From assembly GCA_044226195.1 (NCBI GenBank), contig JBGAHO010000012.1, positions 1 through 64,000 on the forward strand: 64,000 bases of DNA. The letters are read 5' to 3'. The stretch comes from RPQJ01 sp044226195. Lineage in GTDB: Bacteria > Pseudomonadota > Gammaproteobacteria > Steroidobacterales > Steroidobacteraceae. Both the position numbers and the translations under genes were made by a program. The notes under the pieces were generated by a model. The model was not told where the DNA came from, ran no database searches, and saw nothing but the letters and a program-made list of their open reading frames with translations. Every line of letters starts with the position of its first letter. Positions within the stretch are counted from its first letter, which is position 1. Of this stretch, positions 33,523-42,593 are shown piece after piece.

Positions 33523-33656
33523 AGGTCTCCATTCGATGGCAAGGTGGCGCGACGCGAACCCGATCGCCCACGGATTCTAGCGTGTCGCGGCGAATCGTCG
33601 CGCGCCAATGCCTGCACCGATGACCGCCATCCCCGGGCACGAAGGAAGACACTCGA

Positions 33657-34418
33657 ATGACGACCGACCAGTCTTCGCGCACTCTCCTGTGGATCAGCGG
33701 CGCGACGCAGGGCCTCGGCCTCGGACTGGCGCGGAGGCAACCCTACGCGGACGCGCGGATCATCAACCTGTCCCGCCGCGCGCATCCGGACCTGGAGACG
33801 GTGTCGTTCGACCTGCGGCAGCCGGAGACCTACGCCGCCGTGCAGGCCAGCTTCGAGCGCGAACTGCGCGACTTCCGCGGCGAGCGCGCCGTGTTCGTGC
33901 ACAACGCGTACTACCCGGGACAGCCCGGCTTCGTCGGCGAAGGCGACCCGGCCGAGACGGCGCGCTGCATTCAGGCCAATGCCGCCGCGCCGCTCATCCT
34001 CGGCGAGATGTTCCTGCGCGCCGTGAAGCCCGGCTACGAATCCGGCCTCGTGCTGATGTCGTCGGCCGCGGCGCGACATCCCTTCGCTGGCAATGCGAGC
34101 TACTGCGCGGCCAAGGCCGGGGTCGAGATGTGGGTGCGCACGGTGCGTCGCGAACTGAAGGCACGTGGCCGCCGCACCTGGGTGGTCGCCGTGCGCCCCG
34201 GCTTCGTCGACACGCCCAGCACCCGGCACATTGCGACACTGGCGGCGGAGGAATACCCGGTCGCACCGCAGATGGCACGACAGTTCGAGACCGGGCAAGG
34301 CGTGCTGTCGCCCGACCAGGCCGCGCGCGACATTTGGGCGGCGCTGCCGCCGAAGGGCGACGAATCCGTGCTGCTGTTCGGCGAGATGGTGCCGGACACC
34401 GCGGCGAAGGCCGGTTAG
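33657..34418 (+). CDS. short-chain dehydrogenase/reductase
   Basis: This 253-residue SDR has ISGATQGLG and SYCAAKAGVEMW with the catalytic Ser in MSSAAARHP. The NNAG motif is replaced by HNAYY, so it is a divergent SDR, resembling sepiapterin-reductase-like members. The ATG has GGAAG upstream. Its stop overlaps the stop of the convergent regulator gene by three bases. The upstream gap of 134 bases carries no copy of the recurring box. Confidence 0.82.
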   Translation: MTTDQSSRTLLWISGATQGLGLGLARRQPYADARIINLSRRAHPDLETVSFDLRQPETYAAVQASFERELRDFRGERAVFVHNAYYPGQPGFVGEGDPAETARCIQANAAAPLILGEMFLRAVKPGYESGLVLMSSAAARHPFAGNASYCAAKAGVEMWVRTVRRELKARGRRTWVVAVRPGFVDTPSTRHIATLAAEEYPVAPQMARQFETGQGVLSPDQAARDIWAALPPKGDESVLLFGEMVPDTAAKAG

Positions 34419-35038
34419 TCCAGCCATTCGCGCAGGCCCGCGAGATAGCGGCGCAGGCGCATTTCGGCGAGCGAGGCGTTGCCGGCCAGGATCGCTTCGA
34501 CGATGGCGGCGTGCACACGCCGGATGCGCGCGACACCCGCGGCGCGCTCGCTGCGCGGACGGCCTGAGAACGAGGCGTGCTCGTCCGTGAGCCGCAGGGC
34601 GACCGTCAGCAGGAACTGCAGCGTGGGATCGCCGCTCAGTTCGCCGAGCAGCGCATGCAGGCGCTGCAGGTCCGGACCCGTGGCATCGGCATCCAGTCCC
34701 TGCTCCCACTCGATCACGGTCCGCAGTCGACGCCCGCCCGTGGCGGTGAGGCCGGCGCAGGCGAGACCCAGCGCCGCCACCTCCAGCAACTCGCGCAGCT
34801 TCATGATGTCCTGCGGCCGGATCGCGCTGCGCCGGCTCAGGCGTCGCGGCGCCGCAGACAGGCTCGGCGACTTGCGCCGTCCGCGAGCCACGCTGCGGGC
34901 CGCATCGCACCGCCGACGGGCCCGCGCACGAAAGGACTCGACCTCCTCCGCGGGTACGACCAGCGTCAGGGTCACGAGTCCCGCATCTCGCTGTCGCGCC
35001 CGCAGGCTGGCCATTCTCTGCGCCGCCGTCTTTGCCAT
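34415..35038 (-). CDS. regulator with a ribbon-helix-helix N-terminus and an FCD-like C-terminus
   Basis: This 207-residue protein starts with AAQRMASLRARQRDAGLVTL and VVPAEEVESFRARA, a pattern of short ribbon-helix-helix DNA-binding proteins (residues about 3-45). An arginine-rich linker follows. From about 85 the sequence is helical and ends HAAIVEAILAGNASLAEMRL, like the FCD effector domain of GntR regulators, although the metal-binding histidines are mostly lost. This is not the usual winged-helix plus FCD layout. The ATG at 35038 has GAGGGCGG upstream; a GTG at 35059 is an alternative. It may sense an acid and control nearby genes. Confidence 0.65.
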   Translation of the reverse strand: MAKTAAQRMASLRARQRDAGLVTLTLVVPAEEVESFRARARRRCDAARSVARGRRKSPSLSAAPRRLSRRSAIRPQDIMKLRELLEVAALGLACAGLTATGGRRLRTVIEWEQGLDADATGPDLQRLHALLGELSGDPTLQFLLTVALRLTDEHASFSGRPRSERAAGVARIRRVHAAIVEAILAGNASLAEMRLRRYLAGLREWLD

Positions 35039-35157
35039 GCGCCCGCCCTCTTCGTTCACGCACGGGATCGTAACATGTGACGCATTGACGGCCCGCGTCC
35101 CGGGCCGTTACGGTCGACCGGCTGCGTGATCCGCGTGGCCTTGCGCCAGGAGCTTCC

Positions 35158-36237
35158 ATGAGCAGTTCGAGCGACCCCAAGCATCCTTCCGGCCTGCTGC
35201 GGCGCGGCGACTTCGGCTGGCAGGCGCTCTGCAGCGCCTTCGAGCCGACGCTCGAGGACATGATGTCGGACCGGGCCTATTTCGGCATGGTGCCGGAGGC
35301 GTTGTACCTCTGGGGCACGTTCCGCGACGAACGGGGCGAGATCCATTGCCCGATGCGGCGCATCCCCTACGGCCTGCCGGGCGCGGCCAAGGACACGCGG
35401 CGGCGGTTCTTCCTGAGCTCCACACTCGACCACACGGACGGCATGCACATGCACCCGGCCGGCCGGAACTCGGTGCCGAACGACAACTGCACGCGCACGC
35501 TCGAGGACGGCCGCGTGCACTGGCGCAGCGACCCGGCACAGAAGGGCAACCCGTTCCATGTCACGTGGTCGCCGGACGAGTGCACCTGGATCGAGGCAGG
35601 CGCGATGGAGATCCACGGCCGGCTGGTGAAGCCCGGCATGCACTGGTACCTGCCCGGCCGCGACGCCGGCATGTACTACGTAGCGAACATCTTCGAGATG
35701 GAAGGCACGATCCTCGGTCGCAAGGTGCGCGGCATGATCGGCTTCGACCCGATCTACATGTACGAAGGCGGCGAGATCTATCGGACCAGAGACGCACTGG
35801 TGCAGGAGAAGCTCGAACTCGTCTGGTACACCTGGGCGACGCGGTACACGGACGGCAGCATCGACTTCGGGCACTTCACGCTCGGCAACGACCAGTTCGG
35901 CTTCGCCATCCTCGGCAACGAGAAGGGCGAGGTGCGCTACACCTACGACGTCGACGGCGTGGTCGACTTCGGCAGCAACGGCTACTGGCAGGACGGCATC
36001 CGGTACTCGGCCTTCGGCGAGCAGTGGGAATTCCTGCCGGACCCGAAGGGCCGGCTCCTGGGCCTCGGCGAGCTCAAGAATCCGCAGGTCGACGGCCGCT
36101 GGTGCCGTGTCGGCGAAACGCGCGAGCCGGACGTGTGGTTCGCGTGGGGCGAAGCGGCCCCGAGCCACGGGTACCGGCCGGTCAATCGCCTGCCGGGCAC
36201 CGGCACGCGCGTCGGCGTGAATTTCCGCAAGTACTGA
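35158..36237 (+). CDS. uncharacterised protein, beta-rich (possible AttH/lipocalin-like)
   Basis: I do not recognise this 359-residue protein with confidence. It has no signal peptide or membrane helix, many aromatic residues and a spaced pattern of WYLPGRDAGMYYVAN, then GRKVRGMIGFDPIYMYEGG, which suggests beta-strands of a lipocalin-like fold similar to the AttH-like protein at 9492. The ATG has AGGAG six bases upstream, so expression is likely. It is a single-gene unit, divergent from the RHH-FCD regulator and convergent with the beta-oxidation operon. Confidence 0.7.
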   Translation: MSSSSDPKHPSGLLRRGDFGWQALCSAFEPTLEDMMSDRAYFGMVPEALYLWGTFRDERGEIHCPMRRIPYGLPGAAKDTRRRFFLSSTLDHTDGMHMHPAGRNSVPNDNCTRTLEDGRVHWRSDPAQKGNPFHVTWSPDECTWIEAGAMEIHGRLVKPGMHWYLPGRDAGMYYVANIFEMEGTILGRKVRGMIGFDPIYMYEGGEIYRTRDALVQEKLELVWYTWATRYTDGSIDFGHFTLGNDQFGFAILGNEKGEVRYTYDVDGVVDFGSNGYWQDGIRYSAFGEQWEFLPDPKGRLLGLGELKNPQVDGRWCRVGETREPDVWFAWGEAAPSHGYRPVNRLPGTGTRVGVNFRKY

Positions 36238-36241
36238 CCGG

Positions 36242-37027
36242 CTAGCGCCCGGAGAACTTCGGCGGGCGCTTCTCGAGAAAGGCCTTGGCCGCCTCACCGA
36301 AATCCGCGGAATTCTGCAGCGTGGCCTGGTAGGTGATCTCGGCCTGGATCGCGTCGTCGACCGTGTCGGCCTCGGCATTGAGCGCGGCACGCAGCAGCGC
36401 GTTCGCCATCGGCGGATTGGCCGCGAACTTCTCGGCGACCACGAGCGCTCGCTCCAGCGCCTTGCCGGGCTCGCAGAGCTCGTTGACCAGTTGCATCTTC
36501 AAGGCCTCCTCGGCGCCGAACGGCTCGGCGAAGGCGGCGAGCTCCATGGTCTTGCGGTGCCCGATCTTGCGCGGAATCGACCAGAGGCCACCGACGTCGG
36601 GGATCAGGCCCACCTTGATGAAGGCGATCTTGAACTTCGCATCGCTCGCCGCGACGCAATAGTCGCTGGCGGCCGCGAACGACACGCCGCAGCCCGCGGC
36701 ATTGCCCTCCACCGCGCACAGGAACGGCTTCGGCCCGGTCACCAGCAGCCGGAAGATGCGCGTGGCCAGTTCCATGCGGATGCGACCCTTCAGGACCGGA
36801 CGCGACTCCATTTCCGTGATGTCGCCGCCCGCGCAGAGATGGCCGCCCGCGCCCGTGAGCACGATGGCCCGGATGTCCTCGTCGGATTCGAGTTCGAGCA
36901 GGCGGTCCCACATCTGCTGGCGCATCGCGAGCCCGAAGGCATTCATGCGCCTCGGGTAGTTCAGCGTCAGGATCCCGATGGAGCCCTCGCGCCGCACCAG
37001 CACCCGGTCTTCCGTCGCTTCACTCAC
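36242..37027 (-). CDS. crotonase family protein without the hydratase glutamates
   Basis: This 261-residue crotonase has LCAGGDITEM for the oxyanion hole but lacks both hydratase Glu residues: the loops read AGCGVSFAAASDY and FKIAFIKVGLIPD. Its chemistry may be isomerisation, hydrolysis or C-C cleavage. The GTG at 37027 overlaps the stop of the acyl-CoA dehydrogenase (GTGA), which fixes the start. It is the last gene of the minus-strand operon that begins at 42527. Confidence 0.85.
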   Translation of the reverse strand: MSEATEDRVLVRREGSIGILTLNYPRRMNAFGLAMRQQMWDRLLELESDEDIRAIVLTGAGGHLCAGGDITEMESRPVLKGRIRMELATRIFRLLVTGPKPFLCAVEGNAAGCGVSFAAASDYCVAASDAKFKIAFIKVGLIPDVGGLWSIPRKIGHRKTMELAAFAEPFGAEEALKMQLVNELCEPGKALERALVVAEKFAANPPMANALLRAALNAEADTVDDAIQAEITYQATLQNSADFGEAAKAFLEKRPPKFSGR

Positions 37028-38154
37028 AGCAGCGCTCCGTACAGCTCGAGGTGGGTATCGACGTCGCCGTGGGTCAGGTCGATGACGACCAGTCGTTTGA
37101 AGTACCAGCCGACCGGCAGGTCGTCGGTCATGCCCATGCCACCGTGCAACTGCACGGCCTGCTCGCCGACGTAGCGCCCCGACTGGCCCGCCATCACCTT
37201 GGCCGCCGAGACGGCGCGACGCCGCTCGCAGCGATCGTCGTCGTCGATCTTCGCGGCCGCCAGCAGGGCTGTCGAGCGCGCCTGCTCGATCGCGATGGCC
37301 ATGTCGGCCGCGCGGTGCTGCAGGGCCTGGAAGTTGCCGATGGCCTGCCCGAACTGCTTGCGCGTGCGCAGGTGCTCGGCCGTCATCTCCAGCAGCTTCT
37401 CCATCACGCCCACGGCCTCGGCGCAGAGGCCGGCCGTGCCGCGATCGATCGCGCGTTCGAGTTCGTCGTAGCCCCGGTGCAGGGGCCCGACCCGCGCGCC
37501 CTCGCCCACCTCGACGTTCGCGAGCGTCACCTCCGCGGCATGTGCGCCGTCGATCGTGGGCTTGTCGTCGATCTCGATGCCTGGCGCATCGGCCGGCACC
37601 AGGAACAGCGACACGCCCGCCGCACCGCGGGCGGCCCCTTCGGTGCGCGCGGAGACGATCAGCGCATCGGCACCCGCCGCGCCGATCACGGCCGTCTTGC
37701 GGCCATTCAGCACGTAGCCCGGTCCGCGCCGCTCGGCCCGCGTCTCGACGTGATCGAGATCGAAGCGCGCGCCCGGCTCGTATGCCGCGACCACCACACG
37801 TTTCTCGCCGGCAGCGATGGCGGGCAGCCACTGCGCGCGCTGCGCATCGCTGCCGGCCCGCGCGAGCAGAGGCGCGGCGACCAACGCGGTCTGCAGGTAA
37901 GGCTCGACGGTGAGCGCGCGGCCGAAGGCCTGCATGACCAGCAACGCCTCGATCGACGAAGCGCCCATGCCCCCGTCCGCCTCGGGCACGTTCAGTCCCA
38001 GCAGGCCGAGATCGGCGAGCTGGCGCCAGTTGGATTGCCAGTTTTCCGCGCCCGAGGCCAATCGGCGCCGGCGCGTGAAGTCGTAGTCGGTCTCCAGCCA
38101 GCGGGCGACCGCCTCGGCCAGCATCGACTGTTCGTCGCTGAGCGTGAAGTCCAT
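37024..38154 (-). CDS. acyl-CoA dehydrogenase, non-catalytic-type subunit
   Basis: This 376-residue protein has the acyl-CoA dehydrogenase fold: LGLNVPEADGGMG near the start, RTRKQFGQAIGNFQALQHR in the FAD region and QLHGGMGMTDDLPVGWYFKR near the end. Neither of the two known catalytic Glu positions holds Glu: the helix G site reads AIDRGTAG and the C-terminal site is THGDVDTHL. It lies two bases after the next acyl-CoA dehydrogenase. This fits the alpha2beta2 enzymes of steroid side-chain oxidation, in which one subunit lacks the base. The pairing is inferred. Confidence 0.85.
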   Translation of the reverse strand: MDFTLSDEQSMLAEAVARWLETDYDFTRRRRLASGAENWQSNWRQLADLGLLGLNVPEADGGMGASSIEALLVMQAFGRALTVEPYLQTALVAAPLLARAGSDAQRAQWLPAIAAGEKRVVVAAYEPGARFDLDHVETRAERRGPGYVLNGRKTAVIGAAGADALIVSARTEGAARGAAGVSLFLVPADAPGIEIDDKPTIDGAHAAEVTLANVEVGEGARVGPLHRGYDELERAIDRGTAGLCAEAVGVMEKLLEMTAEHLRTRKQFGQAIGNFQALQHRAADMAIAIEQARSTALLAAAKIDDDDRCERRRAVSAAKVMAGQSGRYVGEQAVQLHGGMGMTDDLPVGWYFKRLVVIDLTHGDVDTHLELYGALL

Positions 38155-38156
38155 GG

Positions 38157-39353
38157 TCAGAGCCCCACGACCGAGCGCGCGATGATGTTCCGCTGCACTT
38201 CGTTGGTGCCGCCATAGATGGCGACCTTGCGCAGGTCGAAGTACTGCGCTGCCAGCCCGGCCAGCTGCGCGCCGCCCGGCATCTCGGCGCCATGATTCGC
38301 CTCGAGCCACTCCGGCGAGTACTGGACCGCATTCGGGCCCGAGCACTCCATCAGCAGCGCGCCGAGGGCCATCTGGATCTCGGAGCCGCGGATCTTGAGC
38401 ATCGAGGCCTCGCTCGACACGTCCCGGCCAGCCTGCTCGAGCGAGATGACGCGCATCAGCGACCACTCGTGCGACAGCACCTGGATCTCGAGCCGAGCGA
38501 CCTTTTCGCGGAAGCGCGGATCTTCGATCAGCGGCTTGCCACGCTTGGTCTCGCGAGCCGCGAGGTCCTTCAGCCGGCTCAACAGGCGCTTGCACATGCC
38601 GATGCCGGCGATGTTGGTGCGCTCGTGGCCGAGCAGGTACTTGGCGATCGCCCAGCCGCGGTGTTCCTCGCCGACGAGGTTCTCCACCGGCACTTCGAGA
38701 CCGTCGAGGAACACTTCGTTGACGTCGGCGCCCTGGTCGAGCGTCTTGATCGGCTGCACCTTGAGGCCCGGGGTCTTCATGTCGATCAGCAGGAACGAGA
38801 TGCCCTGCTGCGGCTTGCCCTCGGCGTTCGTGCGCACGAGGCAGAAGAACATGTTCGCGTAGTGCGCGAGCGTGGTCCACGTCTTCTGGCCGTTGACCAC
38901 GTACACGTCGCCGCGGCGCTCGGCACGCGTCTTGAGCGACGCGAGATCGGAGCCTGCGCCCGGCTCCGAATAGCCCTGGCACCACCAGTCCTGCAGATCG
39001 AGGATGCGTGGCAGGTAGCGCGCCCGTTGCTCAGGCGTGCCGAATTTCATCAGCACCGGACCGAGCATGGACAGGCCGAACGGGAGCTGGCGCGGCGCGC
39101 CACCGACGTAGCACTCTTCGTCGAAGATCGAGCGCTGGCGCGAGTTCCAGCCCGTGCCGCCGTACTGCACCGGCCAGCCGGGCGCGGCCCAGCCCTTCGC
39201 GTGCAGGATGCGCTGCCACGTGACGTAGTCTTCGCGCGGCACGCGGCGGAAGCCGCGCACGCGCTCCCGAATCTCGGCCGGCAGGTTCTTCGCGACGAAC
39301 TCGCGCACTTCCGCGCGGAACGCCAGGTCTTCGGGGGATTCGCGCAGGTCCAT
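38157..39353 (-). CDS. acyl-CoA dehydrogenase, catalytic subunit
   Basis: This 398-residue acyl-CoA dehydrogenase has WCQGYSEPGAGSDLASLKT (FAD and substrate loop) and the C-terminal IYGGTNEVQRN. The usual C-terminal Glu is Gly here, but a Glu at about 244 in LLGHERTNIAG sits in the helix G position used by isovaleryl- and long-chain acyl-CoA dehydrogenases. It should be the catalytic half of a heteromer with the downstream gene. The two form a 2,3-desaturase for an acyl-CoA, probably branched or polycyclic. Confidence 0.88.
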   Translation of the reverse strand: MDLRESPEDLAFRAEVREFVAKNLPAEIRERVRGFRRVPREDYVTWQRILHAKGWAAPGWPVQYGGTGWNSRQRSIFDEECYVGGAPRQLPFGLSMLGPVLMKFGTPEQRARYLPRILDLQDWWCQGYSEPGAGSDLASLKTRAERRGDVYVVNGQKTWTTLAHYANMFFCLVRTNAEGKPQQGISFLLIDMKTPGLKVQPIKTLDQGADVNEVFLDGLEVPVENLVGEEHRGWAIAKYLLGHERTNIAGIGMCKRLLSRLKDLAARETKRGKPLIEDPRFREKVARLEIQVLSHEWSLMRVISLEQAGRDVSSEASMLKIRGSEIQMALGALLMECSGPNAVQYSPEWLEANHGAEMPGGAQLAGLAAQYFDLRKVAIYGGTNEVQRNIIARSVVGL

Positions 39354-39360
39354 GGGGCCC

Positions 39361-40170
39361 TCAGCGACCGGTGAACTTCGGCGAGCGCTTTTCCTTGAAG
39401 GCGAGCTTGCCCTCCTGGAAGTCCTCGCTGACGTTGGAATCCATCATCTCGGCGCTGTCCGCCATCACCGCCTCGTGCAGTGACTGGAACGGCAGGTCCC
39501 AGAGCTGGCGCTTCAGCGAGCGCGTGGAGCGCGGCGAGACGTTGTCCGCGATGTCCTTCGCATAGGCATACGTGGCCTCGGCGAGCTGCGCCGCAGGGAC
39601 CACCTGCTGCGCGAGCCCGAGACGCTGCGCCTCCGGTCCCTTGATCTTGCGCGCGGACAGCAGCAGGTCGAGGGCCGTGGCATGCCCCGCCACGCGCTCC
39701 AGGATCCACGCCATGCCGTACTCCGAGGCGAGGCCGATGCGGGCGAACGCCGTGGTCAGCGTCGCTTCCTCGGCGACGAAGCGCACGTCGCAGAACAGCG
39801 CATGCACGAGGCCGAGCCCGGCCGCGGCGCCGTTGATCATGCCGATGATCGGCTTCGGGATCGCCGGGAAATACGTGGCGCGGCTCTGGTAATCGGGGCG
39901 CCGGCTGAAGTCGTAGGCCCGCGGCAGCTTGTCGATCAGCCGGCGCGGGTTGTCCGACTTGAAGCCGGTGATGTCGCCACCCGCGCAGAAGGCGCGCCCG
40001 GCGCCGGTCAGCACGATGACGCGCACGCCATCGTCCGCGCCAGCCGCGTGCATGGCCTGGTAGACCTCCTCCGCCATGACGTCGGTCCAGGCATTCAACT
40101 GCTCGGGCCGATTGAGGGTGATGGTCGCGATCCGGTCGCGGACCTCGTACTGGATCTGCTGGTAGCTCAC
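39361..40170 (-). CDS. crotonase family protein without the hydratase glutamates
   Basis: This 269-residue crotonase has FCAGGDITGF and the loop AAAGLGLVHALFCDV, with no Glu at either catalytic site (the second reads TTAFARIGLASEYG). It is therefore unlikely to be a plain hydratase. The GTG at 40170 has AGGAG upstream and is preferred over a longer open stretch inside the CoA-transferase. It sits between the CoA-transferase and the paired acyl-CoA dehydrogenases with gaps of 10 and 7 bases. Confidence 0.85.
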   Translation of the reverse strand: MSYQQIQYEVRDRIATITLNRPEQLNAWTDVMAEEVYQAMHAAGADDGVRVIVLTGAGRAFCAGGDITGFKSDNPRRLIDKLPRAYDFSRRPDYQSRATYFPAIPKPIIGMINGAAAGLGLVHALFCDVRFVAEEATLTTAFARIGLASEYGMAWILERVAGHATALDLLLSARKIKGPEAQRLGLAQQVVPAAQLAEATYAYAKDIADNVSPRSTRSLKRQLWDLPFQSLHEAVMADSAEMMDSNVSEDFQEGKLAFKEKRSPKFTGR

Positions 40171-40180
40171 GGGCTCTCCT

Positions 40181-41359
40181 TCAGACGGCGCCTTGCGCGC
40201 GCAGGCCGGCGATGGCCTCGGCCGAATAGCCGAGTTCACCGAGTACCGCGTCCGTATGCTGGCCCAGCGCGGGCACCGGGTCCATCCTCGGCTCGACGCC
40301 GTCGAGCCCGGCGGGCGGCCGCAGGGCCGGCACGACCCCCTTCTCGGTCCCGACGGTCGTCCAGCGACCACGCGCTGCCAGCTGCGGGTGCTGCCAGACC
40401 TCGGCGATGTCGTTGATGCGGGCGTTGGCGATGCCGGCCGCGTCGAGCCGCGCGACCACCTCGGGCGCGCTCAGGTTTGCGAACGCCGCGTGGATCACTT
40501 CGTCGAGCGCCGCACGGGCGCCCGTGCGCAACGCATTGCTGGCGAACCGGGCATCGGTCGCGAGGCCCGGCTGCAGCAGCACCTTGTCGCAGAAGATCGC
40601 CCACTCGCGCTCGTTCTGCAGGCCGAACATCACCAGCCTGCCGTCGCCGGCACGGAACGGTCCGTACGGATAGATCGTCGCGTGCGCGGCACCGGTGCGC
40701 TTCGGCGGCGCCGCGCCTTCGAACGCGTAGTAGAGCGGGAAGCTCATCCACTCGACCATGGTCTCGAGCAGCGCGACGTCGATGTGCGAGCCGCGCCCGG
40801 TCTTGCCCCGCTGCAGCAGCGCCGCGAGGATGCTCGAGTACGCATACATGCCGGCCGAGATGTCGGCGATCGAGTTACCCGCCTTCGCCGGCGAGTCCGG
40901 CGTGCCGGTCACCGAAAGAAAGCCCGACTCGCTCTGGATCAGCAGGTCGTAGGCCTTCTTCTGCGCGTATGGGCCATCGGCGCCGTAACCGGAGATGTCG
41001 CAGACGATCAGGCGCGGGAACCGCTGCGAGAGTTCGTCGTAGCCGAGCCCGAGCCGCGCCGCGGCGCCGGGCGCGAGGTTCTGCACCAGCACGTCGGCCG
41101 ATTCGAGCAGTTTGCCGAGGATCTTCTTCGCCTCGGCGTGCTTGACGTCGAGGGTGACGCTTTCCTTCGAACGGTTGGTCCAGACGAAGTGCGAAGCGAG
41201 GCCGCGCACCCGCGTGTCGTAGTCGCGCGCGAAGTCGCCGGCGCCCGGACGCTCGATCTTGATGACGCGGGCCCCGAGGTCCGCGAGCTGGCGCGTGCAG
41301 AACGGCGCCGCGATGGCGTGCTCCAGCGTGACCACGGTGACGCCGTCGAGGGGGCGCAT
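40181..41359 (-). CDS. family III CoA-transferase (CaiB/BaiF)
   Basis: This 392-residue protein has the CaiB start GVTVVTLEHAIAAPFCTRQ, GARVIKIERPGAGDFARDYD and the catalytic Asp in AYDLLIQSESG. GNSIADISAGMYA follows. It transfers CoA between acids and would activate a substrate of this operon without ATP. It is closer to the formyl-CoA transferase group than the CoA-transferase at 23198. It lies 10 bases after the acyl-CoA dehydrogenase gene that starts the operon. Confidence 0.9.
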   Translation of the reverse strand: MRPLDGVTVVTLEHAIAAPFCTRQLADLGARVIKIERPGAGDFARDYDTRVRGLASHFVWTNRSKESVTLDVKHAEAKKILGKLLESADVLVQNLAPGAAARLGLGYDELSQRFPRLIVCDISGYGADGPYAQKKAYDLLIQSESGFLSVTGTPDSPAKAGNSIADISAGMYAYSSILAALLQRGKTGRGSHIDVALLETMVEWMSFPLYYAFEGAAPPKRTGAAHATIYPYGPFRAGDGRLVMFGLQNEREWAIFCDKVLLQPGLATDARFASNALRTGARAALDEVIHAAFANLSAPEVVARLDAAGIANARINDIAEVWQHPQLAARGRWTTVGTEKGVVPALRPPAGLDGVEPRMDPVPALGQHTDAVLGELGYSAEAIAGLRAQGAV

Positions 41360-41369
41360 CGCGGCCTGC

Positions 41370-42527
41370 TCAGAAGGAACGCGGCAGGCCGAGCACGTGC
41401 TCGGCGATGTACGACAGGATCAGGTTCGTCGAGATCGGCGCCACCTGGTAGAGGCGCGTCTCGCGGAACTTGCGCTCCACGTCGTACTCGCAGGCGAAGC
41501 CGAAGCCGCCGTGCGTCTGCAGGCAGGCGTTGCCCGCCTCCCAGGAAGCCTTGGCCGCGAGGTACTTGGCCATGTTCGCCTCGGCGCCACAGGGCTTCTT
41601 GGCGTCGTACAGCTCGCAGGCTCGGAAACGCATCAGGCTCGCCGCCTCGACCTCGATGTACGACTCGGCGAGCGGGAACTGCACGCCCTGGTTCTGCCCG
41701 ATCGGGCGGTCGAACACGCGACGTTCGTTGGCGTACTTCGAGGCGCGCTCGACGAACCAGTAGCCGTCGCCGATGCACTCGGCGGCGATCAGCACGCGCT
41801 CGGCATTGAGGCCGTCGAGGATGTACTTGAAGCCCTGACCCTCGACGCCGATCAGGTTCTCGGCCGGGATCTCGAGGTCGTCGAAGAACAGCTCGTTGGT
41901 CTCGTGGTTGACCATGTTGTCGATCGAGCGCAGCGTCAGGCCCTTGCCGATGGCCTCGCGCAGGTCGACGACGAAGACCGACAGCCCTTCCGACTTCTTC
42001 TTCACTTCGCTGAGCGGCGTGGTGCGCGCGAGCAGCAGCATGAGGTCGGAGTGACGCACGCGCGAGATCCAGACCTTCTGCCCCTTGACCACATAGCGGT
42101 CGCCCTTGCGCACCGCGGTGGTCTTCAGCTTGGTCGTGTCGGTGCCCGTGGTCGGCTCGGTCACGGCCATCGACTGCAGGCGCAGCTCGCCGGTCGCGAT
42201 CTTGCTGAGGTAGTCCTGCTTCTGCCGTTCGTTGCCGTGCCGCACCAGCACGTTCATGACGTACATCTGGCCGTGGCAGGCGCCGGAGTTGCCGCCGCTG
42301 CGGTTGATCTCCTCCATGATCACGGAGGCCTCGGCGAGGCTGAGCCCCGACCCGCCGTACTCGTGCGGGATCAGCGCCGCGAGCCAGCCCGCCTTGGTCA
42401 GCGCGTCGACGAACTCGCTCGGGTAGGCCCGCGCGAGGTCCACCTTGCGGAAGTACTCGTCGGGGAACTGGGCGCACAGGGCGCGCACGCCGCTGCGCAC
42501 TTCCTCGTAGTTGTCGTCTGGTCTCAT
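41370..42527 (-). CDS. acyl-CoA dehydrogenase
   Basis: This 385-residue acyl-CoA dehydrogenase has SMAVTEPTTGTDTTKLKTTA, KVWISRV, and a helix G Glu at about 243 in LNAERVLIAAE. The C-terminal site reads LYQVAPISTNLI, so the base is the helix G Glu. Unlike the other dehydrogenases here it has no paired partner, so it is probably a homotetramer. It starts the operon that runs to 36242. The ATG lies six bases after a -10-like CATAAT and has no ribosome site, so the message is probably leaderless. Confidence 0.9.
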   Translation of the reverse strand: MRPDDNYEEVRSGVRALCAQFPDEYFRKVDLARAYPSEFVDALTKAGWLAALIPHEYGGSGLSLAEASVIMEEINRSGGNSGACHGQMYVMNVLVRHGNERQKQDYLSKIATGELRLQSMAVTEPTTGTDTTKLKTTAVRKGDRYVVKGQKVWISRVRHSDLMLLLARTTPLSEVKKKSEGLSVFVVDLREAIGKGLTLRSIDNMVNHETNELFFDDLEIPAENLIGVEGQGFKYILDGLNAERVLIAAECIGDGYWFVERASKYANERRVFDRPIGQNQGVQFPLAESYIEVEAASLMRFRACELYDAKKPCGAEANMAKYLAAKASWEAGNACLQTHGGFGFACEYDVERKFRETRLYQVAPISTNLILSYIAEHVLGLPRSF

Positions 42528-42549
42528 ATGTGAATTATGATCGAATATG
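42527..42549. promoter_or_regulatory. operator/promoter box, site 8
   Basis: TATGTGAAT, TAT, GATCGAATATG on the plus strand overlaps the start codon of the minus-strand acyl-CoA dehydrogenase and follows the recurring box with GATC in place of GTTC. TATGTGAA is repeated 19 bases further on (42546-42553). The minus strand carries CATAAT at 42534-42539 as the -10 element. It is not a divergent promoter: the other side is the 3' end of a ligase gene. Confidence 0.6.
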
Positions 42550-42593
42550 TGAACGCTCGTCCAGTTCGCGGCCCGGTGCCGGGCGGATCCGGA

